From an uncultured Lachnospiraceae bacterium (GTDB taxonomy: Bacteria > Bacillota > Clostridia > Lachnospirales > Lachnospiraceae), in the NCBI GenBank assembly GCA_905234245.1, contig CAJOGN010000008.1, forward strand, positions 1-50,012: a stretch of 50,012 nt of DNA, in the 5' to 3' direction. The notes beneath the pieces were generated by a model, which was not told the DNA's origin, searched no databases, and worked only from the letters and a program-made list of their open reading frames with translations. The position numbers were made by a program, and so were the translations under genes. Positions 1-8,453 of this stretch are shown piece by piece (position 1 is the stretch's first letter; each line of letters starts with the position of its first letter).

Positions 1-1
1 T

Positions 2-643
2 ACTGATGAAGAAGCCAAAGAGAAGCGACAAAAGATTCAGGATGAATCCAGCTTCTTTGGCTCTATGGACGGTGCTACCAAGTATGTAAAGGGAGATGCG
101 ACTGCAGGCCTTATTATAACATTTATCAACTTCATCGGTGGAACTGTGATGGGTGTTATGAATGGAGGACTTGATTTTGCTGATGCCATTCAACAGTATG
201 GAATTCTTACCATCGGTGATGGCTTGACGGCACAGATTCCTTCATTGCTTATATCTTTATCAACAGGTATTCTTGTTACCAAAGGTGCCAAGGAGAATGA
301 AGAATTCTCTGATACTCTTATTAAGCAATTATTTGGATTACCCAAGGTTTTGTTTATTGTTGGTGGAGTAATGATAGGCTTAGGTGTTGTAACGCCTCTT
401 AATATATTCCTATTTGCTGGTTTTGGTGCAGCATTTATTGTTGCAGGCTTCTCAATGAAGAAGACCATAGGAGAAGAAACCATACAAGAGGAGGTCGCCC
501 AAGAGGAGTCCGAAGCGGAAGAGATTCGAAAACCAGAGAATGTTGTATCCTACTGTCGGTTGATCCAATTGAGTTGGAGTTTGGATACGGCATCATCCCG
601 CTTGCGGACGTTAATCAGGGTGGAGATTTGCTTGACAGAGTAG
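2..643 (+). CDS. flhA: Flagellar export protein FlhA, N-terminal part (5' end outside window, frameshifted)
   Basis: FlhA is the large membrane subunit of the flagellar type III export gate. The gene enters from the left already in frame from base 2, so its N terminus is missing. Visible parts are the end of the cytoplasmic loop (KRQKIQDESSFFGSMDGATKYVKGDA, here cut to its core FFGSMDGATKYVKGDA), the distal membrane segments and the start of the acidic linker to the C domain. After PENVVS (codons ending at 550) this frame gives unrelated residues and stops at 643. The expected continuation, LLSVDPIELEFGYG, is in the +1 frame. One base therefore seems to be missing near 548-553. The FlhA identity is secure. 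Whether the break is real or an assembly error cannot be told from the sequence. Confidence 0.9.
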   Translation, partial: TDEEAKEKRQKIQDESSFFGSMDGATKYVKGDATAGLIITFINFIGGTVMGVMNGGLDFADAIQQYGILTIGDGLTAQIPSLLISLSTGILVTKGAKENEEFSDTLIKQLFGLPKVLFIVGGVMIGLGVVTPLNIFLFAGFGAAFIVAGFSMKKTIGEETIQEEVAQEESEAEEIRKPENVVSYCRLIQLSWSLDTASSRLRTLIRVEICLTE

Positions 644-1584
644 TTATGATTAGACGACAAATTGCTTTGGAGCTTGGTACAGTAGTTCCAATAATTCGTC
701 TAAGAGATAATATTCAGCTTAATCCAAGCCAATATATTATTAAGATAAAAGGAATACAGGTAACAGAAGGCGAGATAATGTTCGACCATTATATGGCCAT
801 GAATCCGGGGTATGTTGAGGAAGAGATTGCTGGTATACCTACAACTGAGCCTTCCTTCGGCTTGCCTGCTATATGGATTACTGAAAGTCAGAGAGAGATG
901 GCTGAGAGTCTGGGATATACTGTTGTTGACCCGCCATCTATTATTGCAACTCATTTGACTGAGGTTATACGTAGACATATTGCTGAGTTGCTTACTCGTC
1001 AGGATGTATCTAACCTTATTGACAATCTTAAGGAATCTAATCCTGCAGTTGTTGATGAGCTTACACCAGCTCTTTTAGGTCTTGGTGACATTCAGAAGGT
1101 ATTACAGAATCTTCTTGTGGAAGGAATTTCTATTAGAGATCTTCTGTCCATTTTCGAGATTCTCGCTGATAAAGCTCCCACAACAAGGGATACAGATGTT
1201 CTGACAGAATATGTAAGACAAGGACTTAAGTCGGCTATCTCTGGCAAATACTTTGTGCCTAATGAGAAGACAGATGTTGTTACATTAGACCCTAAGGTAG
1301 AGCAGGAGATAATGGGCTCAATCAAGCAGACTGACCAGGGTGCATATCTTACACTTGACCCTGAGACTATTAAGAAGATAATGGATTCTACTGAAGTAGA
1401 GATTAAGAAATTAGAAGATGTTGGCAAGATGCCAATTGTTGTATGTTCTCCAATTGTTAGAATGTATTACAAGAAGTTAACAGAAGAATACTTCAAAGAT
1501 TTAATTGTTGTTTCCTTTAGTGAAATAGAATCAAATGTTGAATTACAATCGGTAGGGATGGTGACTTTGAATAATGACAATTAA
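574..1584 (+). CDS. flhA: FlhA, C-terminal cytoplasmic domain (same gene after the frameshift)
   Basis: This frame carries the FlhA cytoplasmic domain that docks flagellar chaperone-substrate complexes. It opens with the family signature IELEFGYGIIPLADVNQGGD and continues through DRVVMIRRQIALELG to the natural C terminus. The nominal TTG at 574 is only the first start-like codon in this frame. Homology begins upstream at about 550 (LLSVDPIEL), so this is the second half of the gene above and not an independent protein. No ribosome binding site precedes 574. The end overlaps the flhF start by 11 bases, as expected in a tightly packed flagellar operon. If the frameshift is genuine, the export gate would lack this domain and the cell would probably be non-flagellated. 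Confidence 0.9.
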   Translation: MEFGYGIIPLADVNQGGDLLDRVVMIRRQIALELGTVVPIIRLRDNIQLNPSQYIIKIKGIQVTEGEIMFDHYMAMNPGYVEEEIAGIPTTEPSFGLPAIWITESQREMAESLGYTVVDPPSIIATHLTEVIRRHIAELLTRQDVSNLIDNLKESNPAVVDELTPALLGLGDIQKVLQNLLVEGISIRDLLSIFEILADKAPTTRDTDVLTEYVRQGLKSAISGKYFVPNEKTDVVTLDPKVEQEIMGSIKQTDQGAYLTLDPETIKKIMDSTEVEIKKLEDVGKMPIVVCSPIVRMYYKKLTEEYFKDLIVVSFSEIESNVELQSVGMVTLNNDN

Positions 1585-2869
1585 GAAATACCAAGGTAAT
1601 AGTAAAGAAGAAGCCATTGCTTTAGCTAAGAAAGAACTAGGGCAGAACGCTGAGATAATGAATGTTGACGAGAAGAAGTCAGGAGGTTTTCTTGGCATTG
1701 GCAAAAAAAGCGTATTTGAAGTGACTGCTATGATTGACGAGGATACTGATTCTAAATCTAAGAACGATTCAAAACCACATTTTGATGCTGTGGCTGACCA
1801 GGACATTAAGGTTCCACCAGTAGGTAGAAGTAGTGATGAGGAGTTAGAGGAGACTAAGAGACAGTTTGCAGAGCTTAGTAAGATTTTTCGTGAAAATGAA
1901 CAGCCTAAAGCAGCGCCTCAAAATGTGCCAAAGCATGCGACAGCACCTGTAAAGGAGCCTGTAAGAGAAAGCACTGTTGCTGCTAAGGAGCCTGTTTTTG
2001 CTCCAGTAAATGAAGCTGTAGAAGAAGCTTCGAATGAAGTAGTTAGAGAGGTATCTCCTAAACCAAAGACATCTCATAATCATAAGTTTGTTAAGACCTT
2101 GTATAATACACTTCTTGATAATGATGTTGATGAGAAATATATTAATCAACTTCTCTTCGATATGGAGAAGGTGCTTAAGAATGGTAATAAGGTAAATTTC
2201 CTTATTTCTAATGTCTATCAGAAGATGATACTTAAGATGGGACAGCCTGCCACAATAACACCAGCAAAAAAAGGTCCTAAAGTGATATTCTTCATTGGTT
2301 CTACAGGTGTTGGCAAGACAACAACAGTTGCAAAGCTTGCAGCAAAGTATAAAATAGAGATGAAGAAGGAAGTTGCGCTTGTTACTATTGATACCTACAG
2401 AATCAAGGCGGCAGACCAATTAGGTGAGTATGCTTCAATCATGAAGATACCACTATCCGTAATATATGAACCAAGTGAATTGTCGGACAAGGTTGAGAAA
2501 CTTTCAGGATATGACTACATTATGGTAGATACTTCGGGATTTTCTCATAAGAACAATGAGATGAGAAGCAAGAGTGTCGAACTAATAAGCTCTCTTGATG
2601 ATAAGTTCGAAAGGGAAGTATACCTTTTACTTTCTGCTACTACAAAGTATCGTGATCTTAAGGAAATAATTGACTCATACAAAGAGTTTACTGACTTTAA
2701 TATGATTTTTACTAAGTTAGATGAGACTGTTAACCTTGGTAATATATTTAACTGTAAGTTATACTCAGGTAATAACTTATCCTATGTTACCAACGGTCAA
2801 AATGTTCCAGATGACATCGAAGTTGTTGATACTCAGAAACTTGTTAAACAGTTATTAGGAGGCAACTAG
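1574..2869 (+). CDS. flhF: Flagellar biosynthesis SRP-family GTPase FlhF
   Basis: FlhF is a membrane-associated GTPase of the SRP/FtsY family that sets where and how many flagella are built. The 431-residue protein has a basic N-terminal domain (MTIKKYQGNSKEEAI), a low-complexity Pro/Ala/Glu linker at about 90-170, and an NG domain. The P loop GSTGVGKTT lies near residue 241, followed by VTIDTYRIKAADQLGEYA and TKLDE. The G3 motif reads DTSGF instead of the DTAGR/H usual in the family, which is a mild oddity. The ATG at 1574 overlaps the flhA end and the ribosome site is weak, so translation is probably coupled to flhA. It sits directly before flhG, its usual partner. Confidence 0.95.
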   Translation: MTIKKYQGNSKEEAIALAKKELGQNAEIMNVDEKKSGGFLGIGKKSVFEVTAMIDEDTDSKSKNDSKPHFDAVADQDIKVPPVGRSSDEELEETKRQFAELSKIFRENEQPKAAPQNVPKHATAPVKEPVRESTVAAKEPVFAPVNEAVEEASNEVVREVSPKPKTSHNHKFVKTLYNTLLDNDVDEKYINQLLFDMEKVLKNGNKVNFLISNVYQKMILKMGQPATITPAKKGPKVIFFIGSTGVGKTTTVAKLAAKYKIEMKKEVALVTIDTYRIKAADQLGEYASIMKIPLSVIYEPSELSDKVEKLSGYDYIMVDTSGFSHKNNEMRSKSVELISSLDDKFEREVYLLLSATTKYRDLKEIIDSYKEFTDFNMIFTKLDETVNLGNIFNCKLYSGNNLSYVTNGQNVPDDIEVVDTQKLVKQLLGGN

Positions 2870-3730
2870 ATGGATCAAGCACAACAGCTTAGGAACATTG
2901 TTAAACTTCAAGAGCAAAGAAACATTTCCAATGCTAAGGTTATTACCATTACAAGTGGTAAGGGAGGCGTTGGCAAGTCTAATATGGCTGTAAATCTAGC
3001 TGTTCATTTTAGAAAAATGGGCAAGAGGGTAATTATATTCGATGCTGATTTTGGTCTGGCAAATGTTGAAGTGATGTTTGGGACTGTTCCTAAATATAAT
3101 CTCACTAAGCTATTAGAGGGTGAGATGAAAATAGAAGAAATTATTACAAAAGGACCGGAGGATATTGGATTTATCTCTGGAGGTTCGGGAATAGTAGGTC
3201 TTAACAATTTGAATAAGTCTCAGATAGATTATCTAATATCTAATCTATCATATCTTAACGAGCTTACAGATGTATTAATAATTGATACTGGTGCAGGTGT
3301 GTCGGATTCTGTATTGGATTTTGTGTTGGCATCACCTGAAGTTGTTCTTGTTACTACTCCTGAGCCAAGCTCCTTAACGGATTCTTATTCTCTGATTAAG
3401 GCTTTATATAAGAATCCAGGCTTTATCAAGAATGGAACTAATATTAGACTTGTTGCTAATAAGGTTAATTCAAAAGATGAGGCAATGGCAGTATATAATA
3501 AGATTAAGACTGTTACTACGAAGTTTTTAAATGGAGAGGTCAAATACTTAGGTATGGTTCCCCAGGATGATACGCTAGAGAAGGCTGTTAGGAATCAGAA
3601 GATAGTTTCCCTGTCTTATCCAAAGGCAAAATCTACAAAGGCTTTTGAAACAATTGCCTATGAATTACTTGAAGAGAAGATTACATATAAATGGGGTATT
3701 TCACAGATATTTAGTAGTTTCATTAAATAG
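2870..3730 (+). CDS. flhG: MinD-like ATPase FlhG (YlxH), flagellar number regulator
   Basis: FlhG is a P-loop ATPase of the MinD/ParA type that partners FlhF and controls flagellar placement and number. The 286-residue protein has the deviant Walker A motif SGKGGVGKSN (about residues 29-38), the switch region DADFGLANVEVMFG and DVLIIDTGAG. At the extreme N terminus, DQAQQLR matches the DQAxxLR motif that in Bacillus FlhG stimulates FlhF GTP hydrolysis. A conserved FlhG-FlhF interaction is therefore inferred. The gene starts immediately after the flhF stop codon, with AGGAGG just upstream inside the flhF end. The C-terminal SFIK tail resembles the membrane-targeting helix of the family, although it is short. 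Confidence 0.94.
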   Translation: MDQAQQLRNIVKLQEQRNISNAKVITITSGKGGVGKSNMAVNLAVHFRKMGKRVIIFDADFGLANVEVMFGTVPKYNLTKLLEGEMKIEEIITKGPEDIGFISGGSGIVGLNNLNKSQIDYLISNLSYLNELTDVLIIDTGAGVSDSVLDFVLASPEVVLVTTPEPSSLTDSYSLIKALYKNPGFIKNGTNIRLVANKVNSKDEAMAVYNKIKTVTTKFLNGEVKYLGMVPQDDTLEKAVRNQKIVSLSYPKAKSTKAFETIAYELLEEKITYKWGISQIFSSFIK

Positions 3731-3755
3731 TACTATGTGTTAGGTGGAGAAGTGT

Positions 3756-4493
3756 ATGGATACAAAAGAGATTAAACCTGGAAGTAAAGTGGATCTTAGA
3801 TTGTTGCAGGAGGTCAATAGGAATGAAGGCTCTAAAGGAGTCGGTACTTATATGACTTCTGTATTTGATCTTGATGAAAGTGGTAACTTTATATTGCATA
3901 TGCCTACACAGGGCGGTAAGATTCTCCTTCTACCATTGAATGTAAGATATGAATTCGTATTTACTACATCAGGTGGATTATATAAGGCTGAAGGAACTGT
4001 TACAGAACGTTTCAAAAAAGATAATTTCTACTTGATGAAAAGTGAAATATCAGGTGATATTGTTAAGTTCCAAAGACGAGAATTCTACAGAATGGAATGT
4101 TCTATACCTCTATTATTTCTGTCACTAGAGGATGACGAGGGTGAAGCTGAGAAGATGGCTGAGGTTAAGGAAATGATTAAGGATACAACAAGACCTGTGG
4201 CTGTTAGAGGACTTGGCACCATACTTGACATTTCAGGTGGTGGAATGAGGTTCATTACTGAGAAGGATTTAGAAGAGATTAACTACCTGTTCCTACATTT
4301 CGAGGTGCTTCTTAACAATAAGAAGACAAATCTCGAGGTTGTGGCACATATATTAGGTAAGGAATACAATCCAGATAATAAGAAGTATTCATATAGAATG
4401 AAGTTTTTATTTAAAGATACTAAGATACAAGAGCGTATTATAAGATATATTTTTGAAGAAGAGAGGCGAAATAGACATAAAAAGTTAGAATAG
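3756..4493 (+). CDS. YcgR-like PilZ-domain protein, c-di-GMP effector of motility
   Basis: This is a two-domain flagellar brake-like protein. The N-terminal half resembles the YcgR N domain, and the C-terminal half is a PilZ domain that binds cyclic di-GMP. Both PilZ signatures are present: R107-R108-E-F-Y-R112 (RRxxxR) and D158-I-S160-G-G-G163 (DxSxxG). Ligand binding is therefore likely. The start was placed at ATG 3756 because AGGTGGAG at 3742-3749 is well spaced from it. A GTG at 3744 in the same frame lies inside that ribosome site. Its position between flhG and cheB suggests it couples c-di-GMP level to flagellar or chemotactic output. Its exact target is not visible. Confidence 0.88.
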   Translation: MDTKEIKPGSKVDLRLLQEVNRNEGSKGVGTYMTSVFDLDESGNFILHMPTQGGKILLLPLNVRYEFVFTTSGGLYKAEGTVTERFKKDNFYLMKSEISGDIVKFQRREFYRMECSIPLLFLSLEDDEGEAEKMAEVKEMIKDTTRPVAVRGLGTILDISGGGMRFITEKDLEEINYLFLHFEVLLNNKKTNLEVVAHILGKEYNPDNKKYSYRMKFLFKDTKIQERIIRYIFEEERRNRHKKLE

Positions 4494-4587
4494 TCTGAAA
4501 ATTATTCTGCATTTGGGTGACCATGCACTACTGAGAAGCATTTATAATGATATAATCTCATTAAATAACTGTTTAGGAGTATGTGCT

Positions 4588-5181
4588 ATGGGAAAAACCA
4601 CGAAATATGGAATTATTGCCCTAGCGTGTTCCACAGGAGGTCCTCAGGCTTTACATACTTTGTTGCCTATGTTGCCAGAGCATTTGGGAGTCCCGATGGT
4701 TGTGTTACAGCATATGCCGTCAGGATTCACTCATTCTCTTGCAGAGCGGGTTGATGGAATGTCGAAGCTTACTGTTAAAGAAGCCACTGATAAAGAAGTG
4801 CTTCTTCCTGACACTGTATATATTGCTCAGGGAGGGAAGCATCTTGAAATTGGTATGAATTCTTCTAATAAGCTTATTGCGAAAGTATATGAAGGTCCAC
4901 CTATTAACAATCTACGACCTAATGCTGATGTTATGTATGAATCCTTGATTGATACTAATGTAGAATCGATTTTGTGTGTGGTATTAACTGGCATGGGGTC
5001 AGATGGCGCTAAAGGAATCGCTGAGTTAAAAGAAAAAAAGGATGTATATTGTATCACACAAAATGAACAAACTTGTGTGGTTTATGGTATGCCTAGAGCA
5101 GTAGAGGAAGCAGGACTATCTGATGTATCTGTTCCTTTAAAACAAATTGCGGAAACTATATCTAAGAAACTAGGGGGTTAA
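4588..5181 (+). CDS. cheB: Chemotaxis methylesterase CheB, catalytic domain only
   Basis: CheB removes methyl groups from glutamates of chemoreceptors and can deamidate glutamines. This 197-residue version is only the C-terminal methylesterase domain. The usual N-terminal phospho-receiver domain is absent, and nothing resembling one lies upstream, where a PilZ gene ends at 4493. The catalytic triad is intact: S15 (CSTGGP), H42 (LQHMP) and D139 (LTGMGSDG). The start is ATG 4588, with TAGGAG at 4574-4579; the frame stays open back to 4513 but without a better-placed start. The stop overlaps the cheA ATG as TAATG. Without a receiver it cannot be switched on by CheA phosphotransfer in the textbook way. 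Confidence 0.93.
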   Translation: MGKTTKYGIIALACSTGGPQALHTLLPMLPEHLGVPMVVLQHMPSGFTHSLAERVDGMSKLTVKEATDKEVLLPDTVYIAQGGKHLEIGMNSSNKLIAKVYEGPPINNLRPNADVMYESLIDTNVESILCVVLTGMGSDGAKGIAELKEKKDVYCITQNEQTCVVYGMPRAVEEAGLSDVSVPLKQIAETISKKLGG

Positions 5182-7310
5182 TGATTATGGATATAAGTCA
5201 ATATCTCGACATCTTTATTGATGAAACAGCAGAACATATTCAAAGCTTAAGTGATAATATTATGGCACTTGAGCAAGAGCCTGAGAATGCTGATACAATT
5301 AATGAAATATTCCGTGCCGCTCACTCATTAAAGGGTATGGCTGGTACAATGGGCTTTAAGAGAATGCAACATCTTACCCATGATATGGAAAATGTATTTC
5401 AGGAAATTAGAAATGGTAATGTAAAGGTTAATTCTGACATGATTGACATTCTATTTGAATGTCTAAGTGCAGTTGAAGAATACCTTGAGACTGTTAAGTC
5501 GACTTCTGATGAAGGTACTAATGATAATGAAGTACTAATTAAGAAGCTTAACAACTATCTTGAGCAGGCTGAAGAGGGAGGCGCTGATGCTCCGGCCAAA
5601 GAAGAAGCTGCACCGGCCGAAGAGGCTGCTGCTGATGAAGGCAAGGCAGATGATGGCGCGTCAGGTGATGCACCGTTTAAGTCTATCGAGGTAGAAGAAT
5701 CCAACAAGAGTAAGCTGACCGAGGCGGCTGAGTCCGGTCTTAAGCTGTATGGATGTACTGTATATATCCAAAGCGACTGCTTGCTTAAGGCTGCAAGAGC
5801 ATTTCTTGTATTCAAGGCAATAGAAGACTTTGGTGAGATTCTTGTGTTTAGCCCAAGCTCTCAGGATATTGAAGATGAGAGATTCGATCTTCATTTTAGC
5901 TTGATTATTGCTACTCAATCTGAGTTTGAGCCTATTAAGGATGCTATTTGTGCAGTATCTGAGATAGAGAAGGTTGAGTTTGATACAGTTACACCTGCTG
6001 ATTATATTGCTGAAGAAGAATTGCCTAAGGAAGAAGAGAAGAAGGTTCCTGTTAAGGCTGAAGCTAAAGCTGCTAAGAAGGCTGGTGATCAAAGTAAGAG
6101 TAATCAGAACAAGGCTAAGAAGACAAGTAATAAGCCTGTTACAGCAAGAACAGTTCGTGTAGATATTGAGAAATTAGATGCTTTAATGAATCAGGTGTCA
6201 GAGCTTATTATTGCTAAGAACTCGCTTGTGTCTATTAGTACAACTGAAGGAAATAATGGATCGCAGGGATTTGAGTCTCAAAGCTTCCATGAACAGATAG
6301 AATACTTAGAGAGAATTACAACTAATCTTCATGAATCTGTTATGAAGGTTAGGATGGTGCCTATCGAAACAACTGTTAACAAATTCCCTCGTATGATTCG
6401 TGACTTGTCTCGTAAGCTTGACAAGCCTATGAATCTAATCATGAGTGGTGAGGAGACAGAGTTAGATAGAACTGTTGTTGACCAGATTGGTGATCCACTT
6501 CAACATTTACTTCGTAACTCTGCTGACCATGGTATAGAAGATGTTGAGCTTAGAAAGCAAAGAGGCAAGCCTGAGGAAGGTAAGATTGAGCTTAATGCTT
6601 ATCAGGAAGGTAATAACGTAATTATCGTCGTTAAGGATGATGGTGGCGGAATCGATACTGAGAGTGTTAAGAAGAAAGCAATTGAGAGAGGTCTTGTTAC
6701 TGAAGATGCTGCAGAAGATCTTACAGATAAGGAGATTATTGATTTCCTATTCATGCCAAGCTTTTCTATGGCAAAGAAGATTACGGATATCTCTGGTAGA
6801 GGTGTAGGTCTTGATGTTGTTAAATCTAACATTGAAGCATTAGGTGGAGATGTTGAGGTTAAGAGTGAATATGGAATAGGTTCTAAATTCACAGTTAGAC
6901 TTCCTCTAACTCTTGCTATTATACAAGCATTGATGGTTGAGATTCGTGATGAGAAGTATGCTATAGCGCTTGGCTCAATCCAGAATATTGAGAATATATC
7001 TGTATCTGATATCAAGTATGTACAGGCTAAAGAGGTTATTCACCTTAGAGGTCTTGTTATTCCTCTAATTAGACTTGATGAGTTACTTGACTCAGAGCCT
7101 AAGGAGAGCGAGGACAATTACTTAACAGTAGTTGTTGTCAAGAAGGGTGATAATTATGCAGGCTTAGTTGTTGACAATCTAATGGGACAACAAGAAATCG
7201 TTATTAAATCTCTTGGTAAAACTATTGATAATAATAAGATTATCAATGGTGCTACAATTCTTGGTGATGGTGAAGTTGCATTGATTATTGATGTTAATGC
7301 TTTAGTATAA
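5181..7310 (+). CDS. cheA: Chemotaxis histidine kinase CheA
   Basis: CheA is the cytoplasmic kinase that receives signals from methyl-accepting receptors through CheW and phosphorylates the response regulators. The domains, in order over 709 residues, are: an HPt domain with phospho-acceptor H48 (RAAHSLKG); an Ala/Glu-rich linker; a CheY-binding P2-like domain at about 185-270; a second Lys/Ala linker; dimerisation helices (IEKLDALMNQVSELI); the HATPase domain with N box HLLRNSADHGIE and G boxes DDGGGID and GRGVGLDVV; and a C-terminal CheW-like domain. ATG 5181 overlaps the cheB stop. ATG 5187 (MDISQYLD) is an equally plausible start, giving 707 residues. No cheY lies in the window, so the partner regulator must be elsewhere. 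Confidence 0.97.
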   Translation: MIMDISQYLDIFIDETAEHIQSLSDNIMALEQEPENADTINEIFRAAHSLKGMAGTMGFKRMQHLTHDMENVFQEIRNGNVKVNSDMIDILFECLSAVEEYLETVKSTSDEGTNDNEVLIKKLNNYLEQAEEGGADAPAKEEAAPAEEAAADEGKADDGASGDAPFKSIEVEESNKSKLTEAAESGLKLYGCTVYIQSDCLLKAARAFLVFKAIEDFGEILVFSPSSQDIEDERFDLHFSLIIATQSEFEPIKDAICAVSEIEKVEFDTVTPADYIAEEELPKEEEKKVPVKAEAKAAKKAGDQSKSNQNKAKKTSNKPVTARTVRVDIEKLDALMNQVSELIIAKNSLVSISTTEGNNGSQGFESQSFHEQIEYLERITTNLHESVMKVRMVPIETTVNKFPRMIRDLSRKLDKPMNLIMSGEETELDRTVVDQIGDPLQHLLRNSADHGIEDVELRKQRGKPEEGKIELNAYQEGNNVIIVVKDDGGGIDTESVKKKAIERGLVTEDAAEDLTDKEIIDFLFMPSFSMAKKITDISGRGVGLDVVKSNIEALGGDVEVKSEYGIGSKFTVRLPLTLAIIQALMVEIRDEKYAIALGSIQNIENISVSDIKYVQAKEVIHLRGLVIPLIRLDELLDSEPKESEDNYLTVVVVKKGDNYAGLVVDNLMGQQEIVIKSLGKTIDNNKIINGATILGDGEVALIIDVNALV

Positions 7311-7325
7311 TTTGGAGGTTTAATC

Positions 7326-7793
7326 ATGGCTAATGAAATGGAAATTGTTGATCAGGAAAAGATTCAATATATTGTTGTAAAAATTGGTGGTGAACAATAT
7401 GGTCTTAATATATCTTATGTAGATAACATTGTTCGTATGCAGAAGATTACTAGAGTTCCTAAGGCTCCACACTACTATGTTGGCGTAATCAACCTACGTG
7501 GTGAGATTGTTCCAGTTATGAGTGTAAGACGTAAAATGGGCTTAGAGGATGATGTCTATACTAATAAGTCTAGAATTATTATTCTGAAATTAGAAAATCT
7601 TGGTCTCATTGGTATTATTGTTGATGAAGTCAAAGAGGTAATTAACCTCGGCGAGAGCGATATTGACAGAAATGTTTCTAATGCCAATAGAAGAGCTGAT
7701 GCCAACTATATCAATGGTATTGGTAAAGATGGTGATGAACTTGTTTCTATATTTGAGATTTCGTCAATTGTAGGAGAAGTTGAGACTGCATAA
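7326..7793 (+). CDS. cheW: Chemotaxis coupling protein CheW
   Basis: CheW is the SH3-like adaptor that bridges chemoreceptor tips and the CheA P5 domain in signalling arrays. At 155 residues it has normal family length. The typical features are VVKIGGEQYGLNISYVDNI near the N terminus, the conserved RVPKAPHYYVGVINLRGEIVPV stretch (core NLRGEIVPV) and a C-terminal IVDEVKEV strand. A good ribosome site, TTGGAGG, lies at 7311-7317. It follows cheA after a 15-base gap and precedes cheC, the order seen in Bacillus-type chemotaxis operons. Nothing unusual was seen in it. Confidence 0.96.
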   Translation: MANEMEIVDQEKIQYIVVKIGGEQYGLNISYVDNIVRMQKITRVPKAPHYYVGVINLRGEIVPVMSVRRKMGLEDDVYTNKSRIIILKLENLGLIGIIVDEVKEVINLGESDIDRNVSNANRRADANYINGIGKDGDELVSIFEISSIVGEVETA

Positions 7794-7824
7794 ATAGTCT
7801 ATATTATGATTGGAGAGTTTTAAT

Positions 7825-8445
7825 ATGTCCAAACTTAGTTTTGAAGAGGTTAATGCACTCTATCTCGATGTATTAAAGGAGATAGGTAATATAGGGGCAG
7901 GTAATGCTACAACAGCTATTGCGAATATGCTGAATCTGCGAATCAATATGCATGTTCCCAAGGTTGAGCTGTTGCCTGTAGAGAAGATTGGTTCTTCAAT
8001 GGGAGCGGAAGATGAGATTATTGTCGGTATACTCCTGGGGGTTGAGCATGATATTGAAGGCTCAATGATGTTCTTAATGGATATGCCATCGGCCCGTAAT
8101 CTGGTTAACAGGCTTATGATGAAGCCCGCTGATTATGATGGCGAATTTGATGAGATGGAATTATCGGCGATAAAGGAAATAGGTAATATTATTGCTGGAT
8201 CGTACTTATCTGCGTTGTCAGGATTAACCAATTTGGTGATTATGCCGACTGTACCGTATGTTGCTGTTGATATGGCCGCAGCTATTCTTAGCGTACCGGC
8301 TATACAATTTGGTATGACAGGCGATAATGCTTTAATGATTAAGACAGAATTTGGGGATGATTTTGCTATTAATGGCTATTTTATCCTTATGCCTGAAGAA
8401 GATTCTTACGATAAGATTTTAGCAGCACTTGGTATTGCACTATAG
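7825..8445 (+). CDS. cheC: Chemotaxis protein CheC, CheY-P phosphatase
   Basis: CheC hydrolyses phospho-CheY and forms a complex with CheD, adding a second adaptation route in Bacillus-type chemotaxis. The 206-residue protein holds the two pseudo-symmetric phosphatase helices: LYLDVLKEIGNIGAGNAT near the start and ELSAIKEIGNIIAGSYL near residue 115. Each has the E-x-x-N active-site pair, so both sites look functional. The start was set at ATG 7825, which has TGGAGA at 7811-7816 upstream. A TTG at 7810 in the same frame lies inside that ribosome site. It is 9 bases from cheD, its functional partner. Confidence 0.95.
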   Translation: MSKLSFEEVNALYLDVLKEIGNIGAGNATTAIANMLNLRINMHVPKVELLPVEKIGSSMGAEDEIIVGILLGVEHDIEGSMMFLMDMPSARNLVNRLMMKPADYDGEFDEMELSAIKEIGNIIAGSYLSALSGLTNLVIMPTVPYVAVDMAAAILSVPAIQFGMTGDNALMIKTEFGDDFAINGYFILMPEEDSYDKILAALGIAL

Positions 8446-8453
8446 AGGTTTTT

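Noticed and set aside
535..575. Programmed -1 frameshift in flhA
   Set aside because: The junction lacks an X-XXY-YYZ slippery heptamer and no strong downstream structure or stimulatory ribosome-like site was seen. FlhA is not known to use one.
4543..4556. Two TATAAT hexamers before cheB as an internal promoter
   Set aside because: No -35-like hexamer stands 16-18 bases upstream of either copy (the nearest, TTGGGT at 4513, is 24 bases away), and the region is inside a continuous operon.
5661..6092. Minus-strand open frames within cheA and other genes
   Set aside because: They lie opposite well-supported genes, have no ribosome sites and show compositional repeats that mirror the + strand Glu/Lys/Ala codons.
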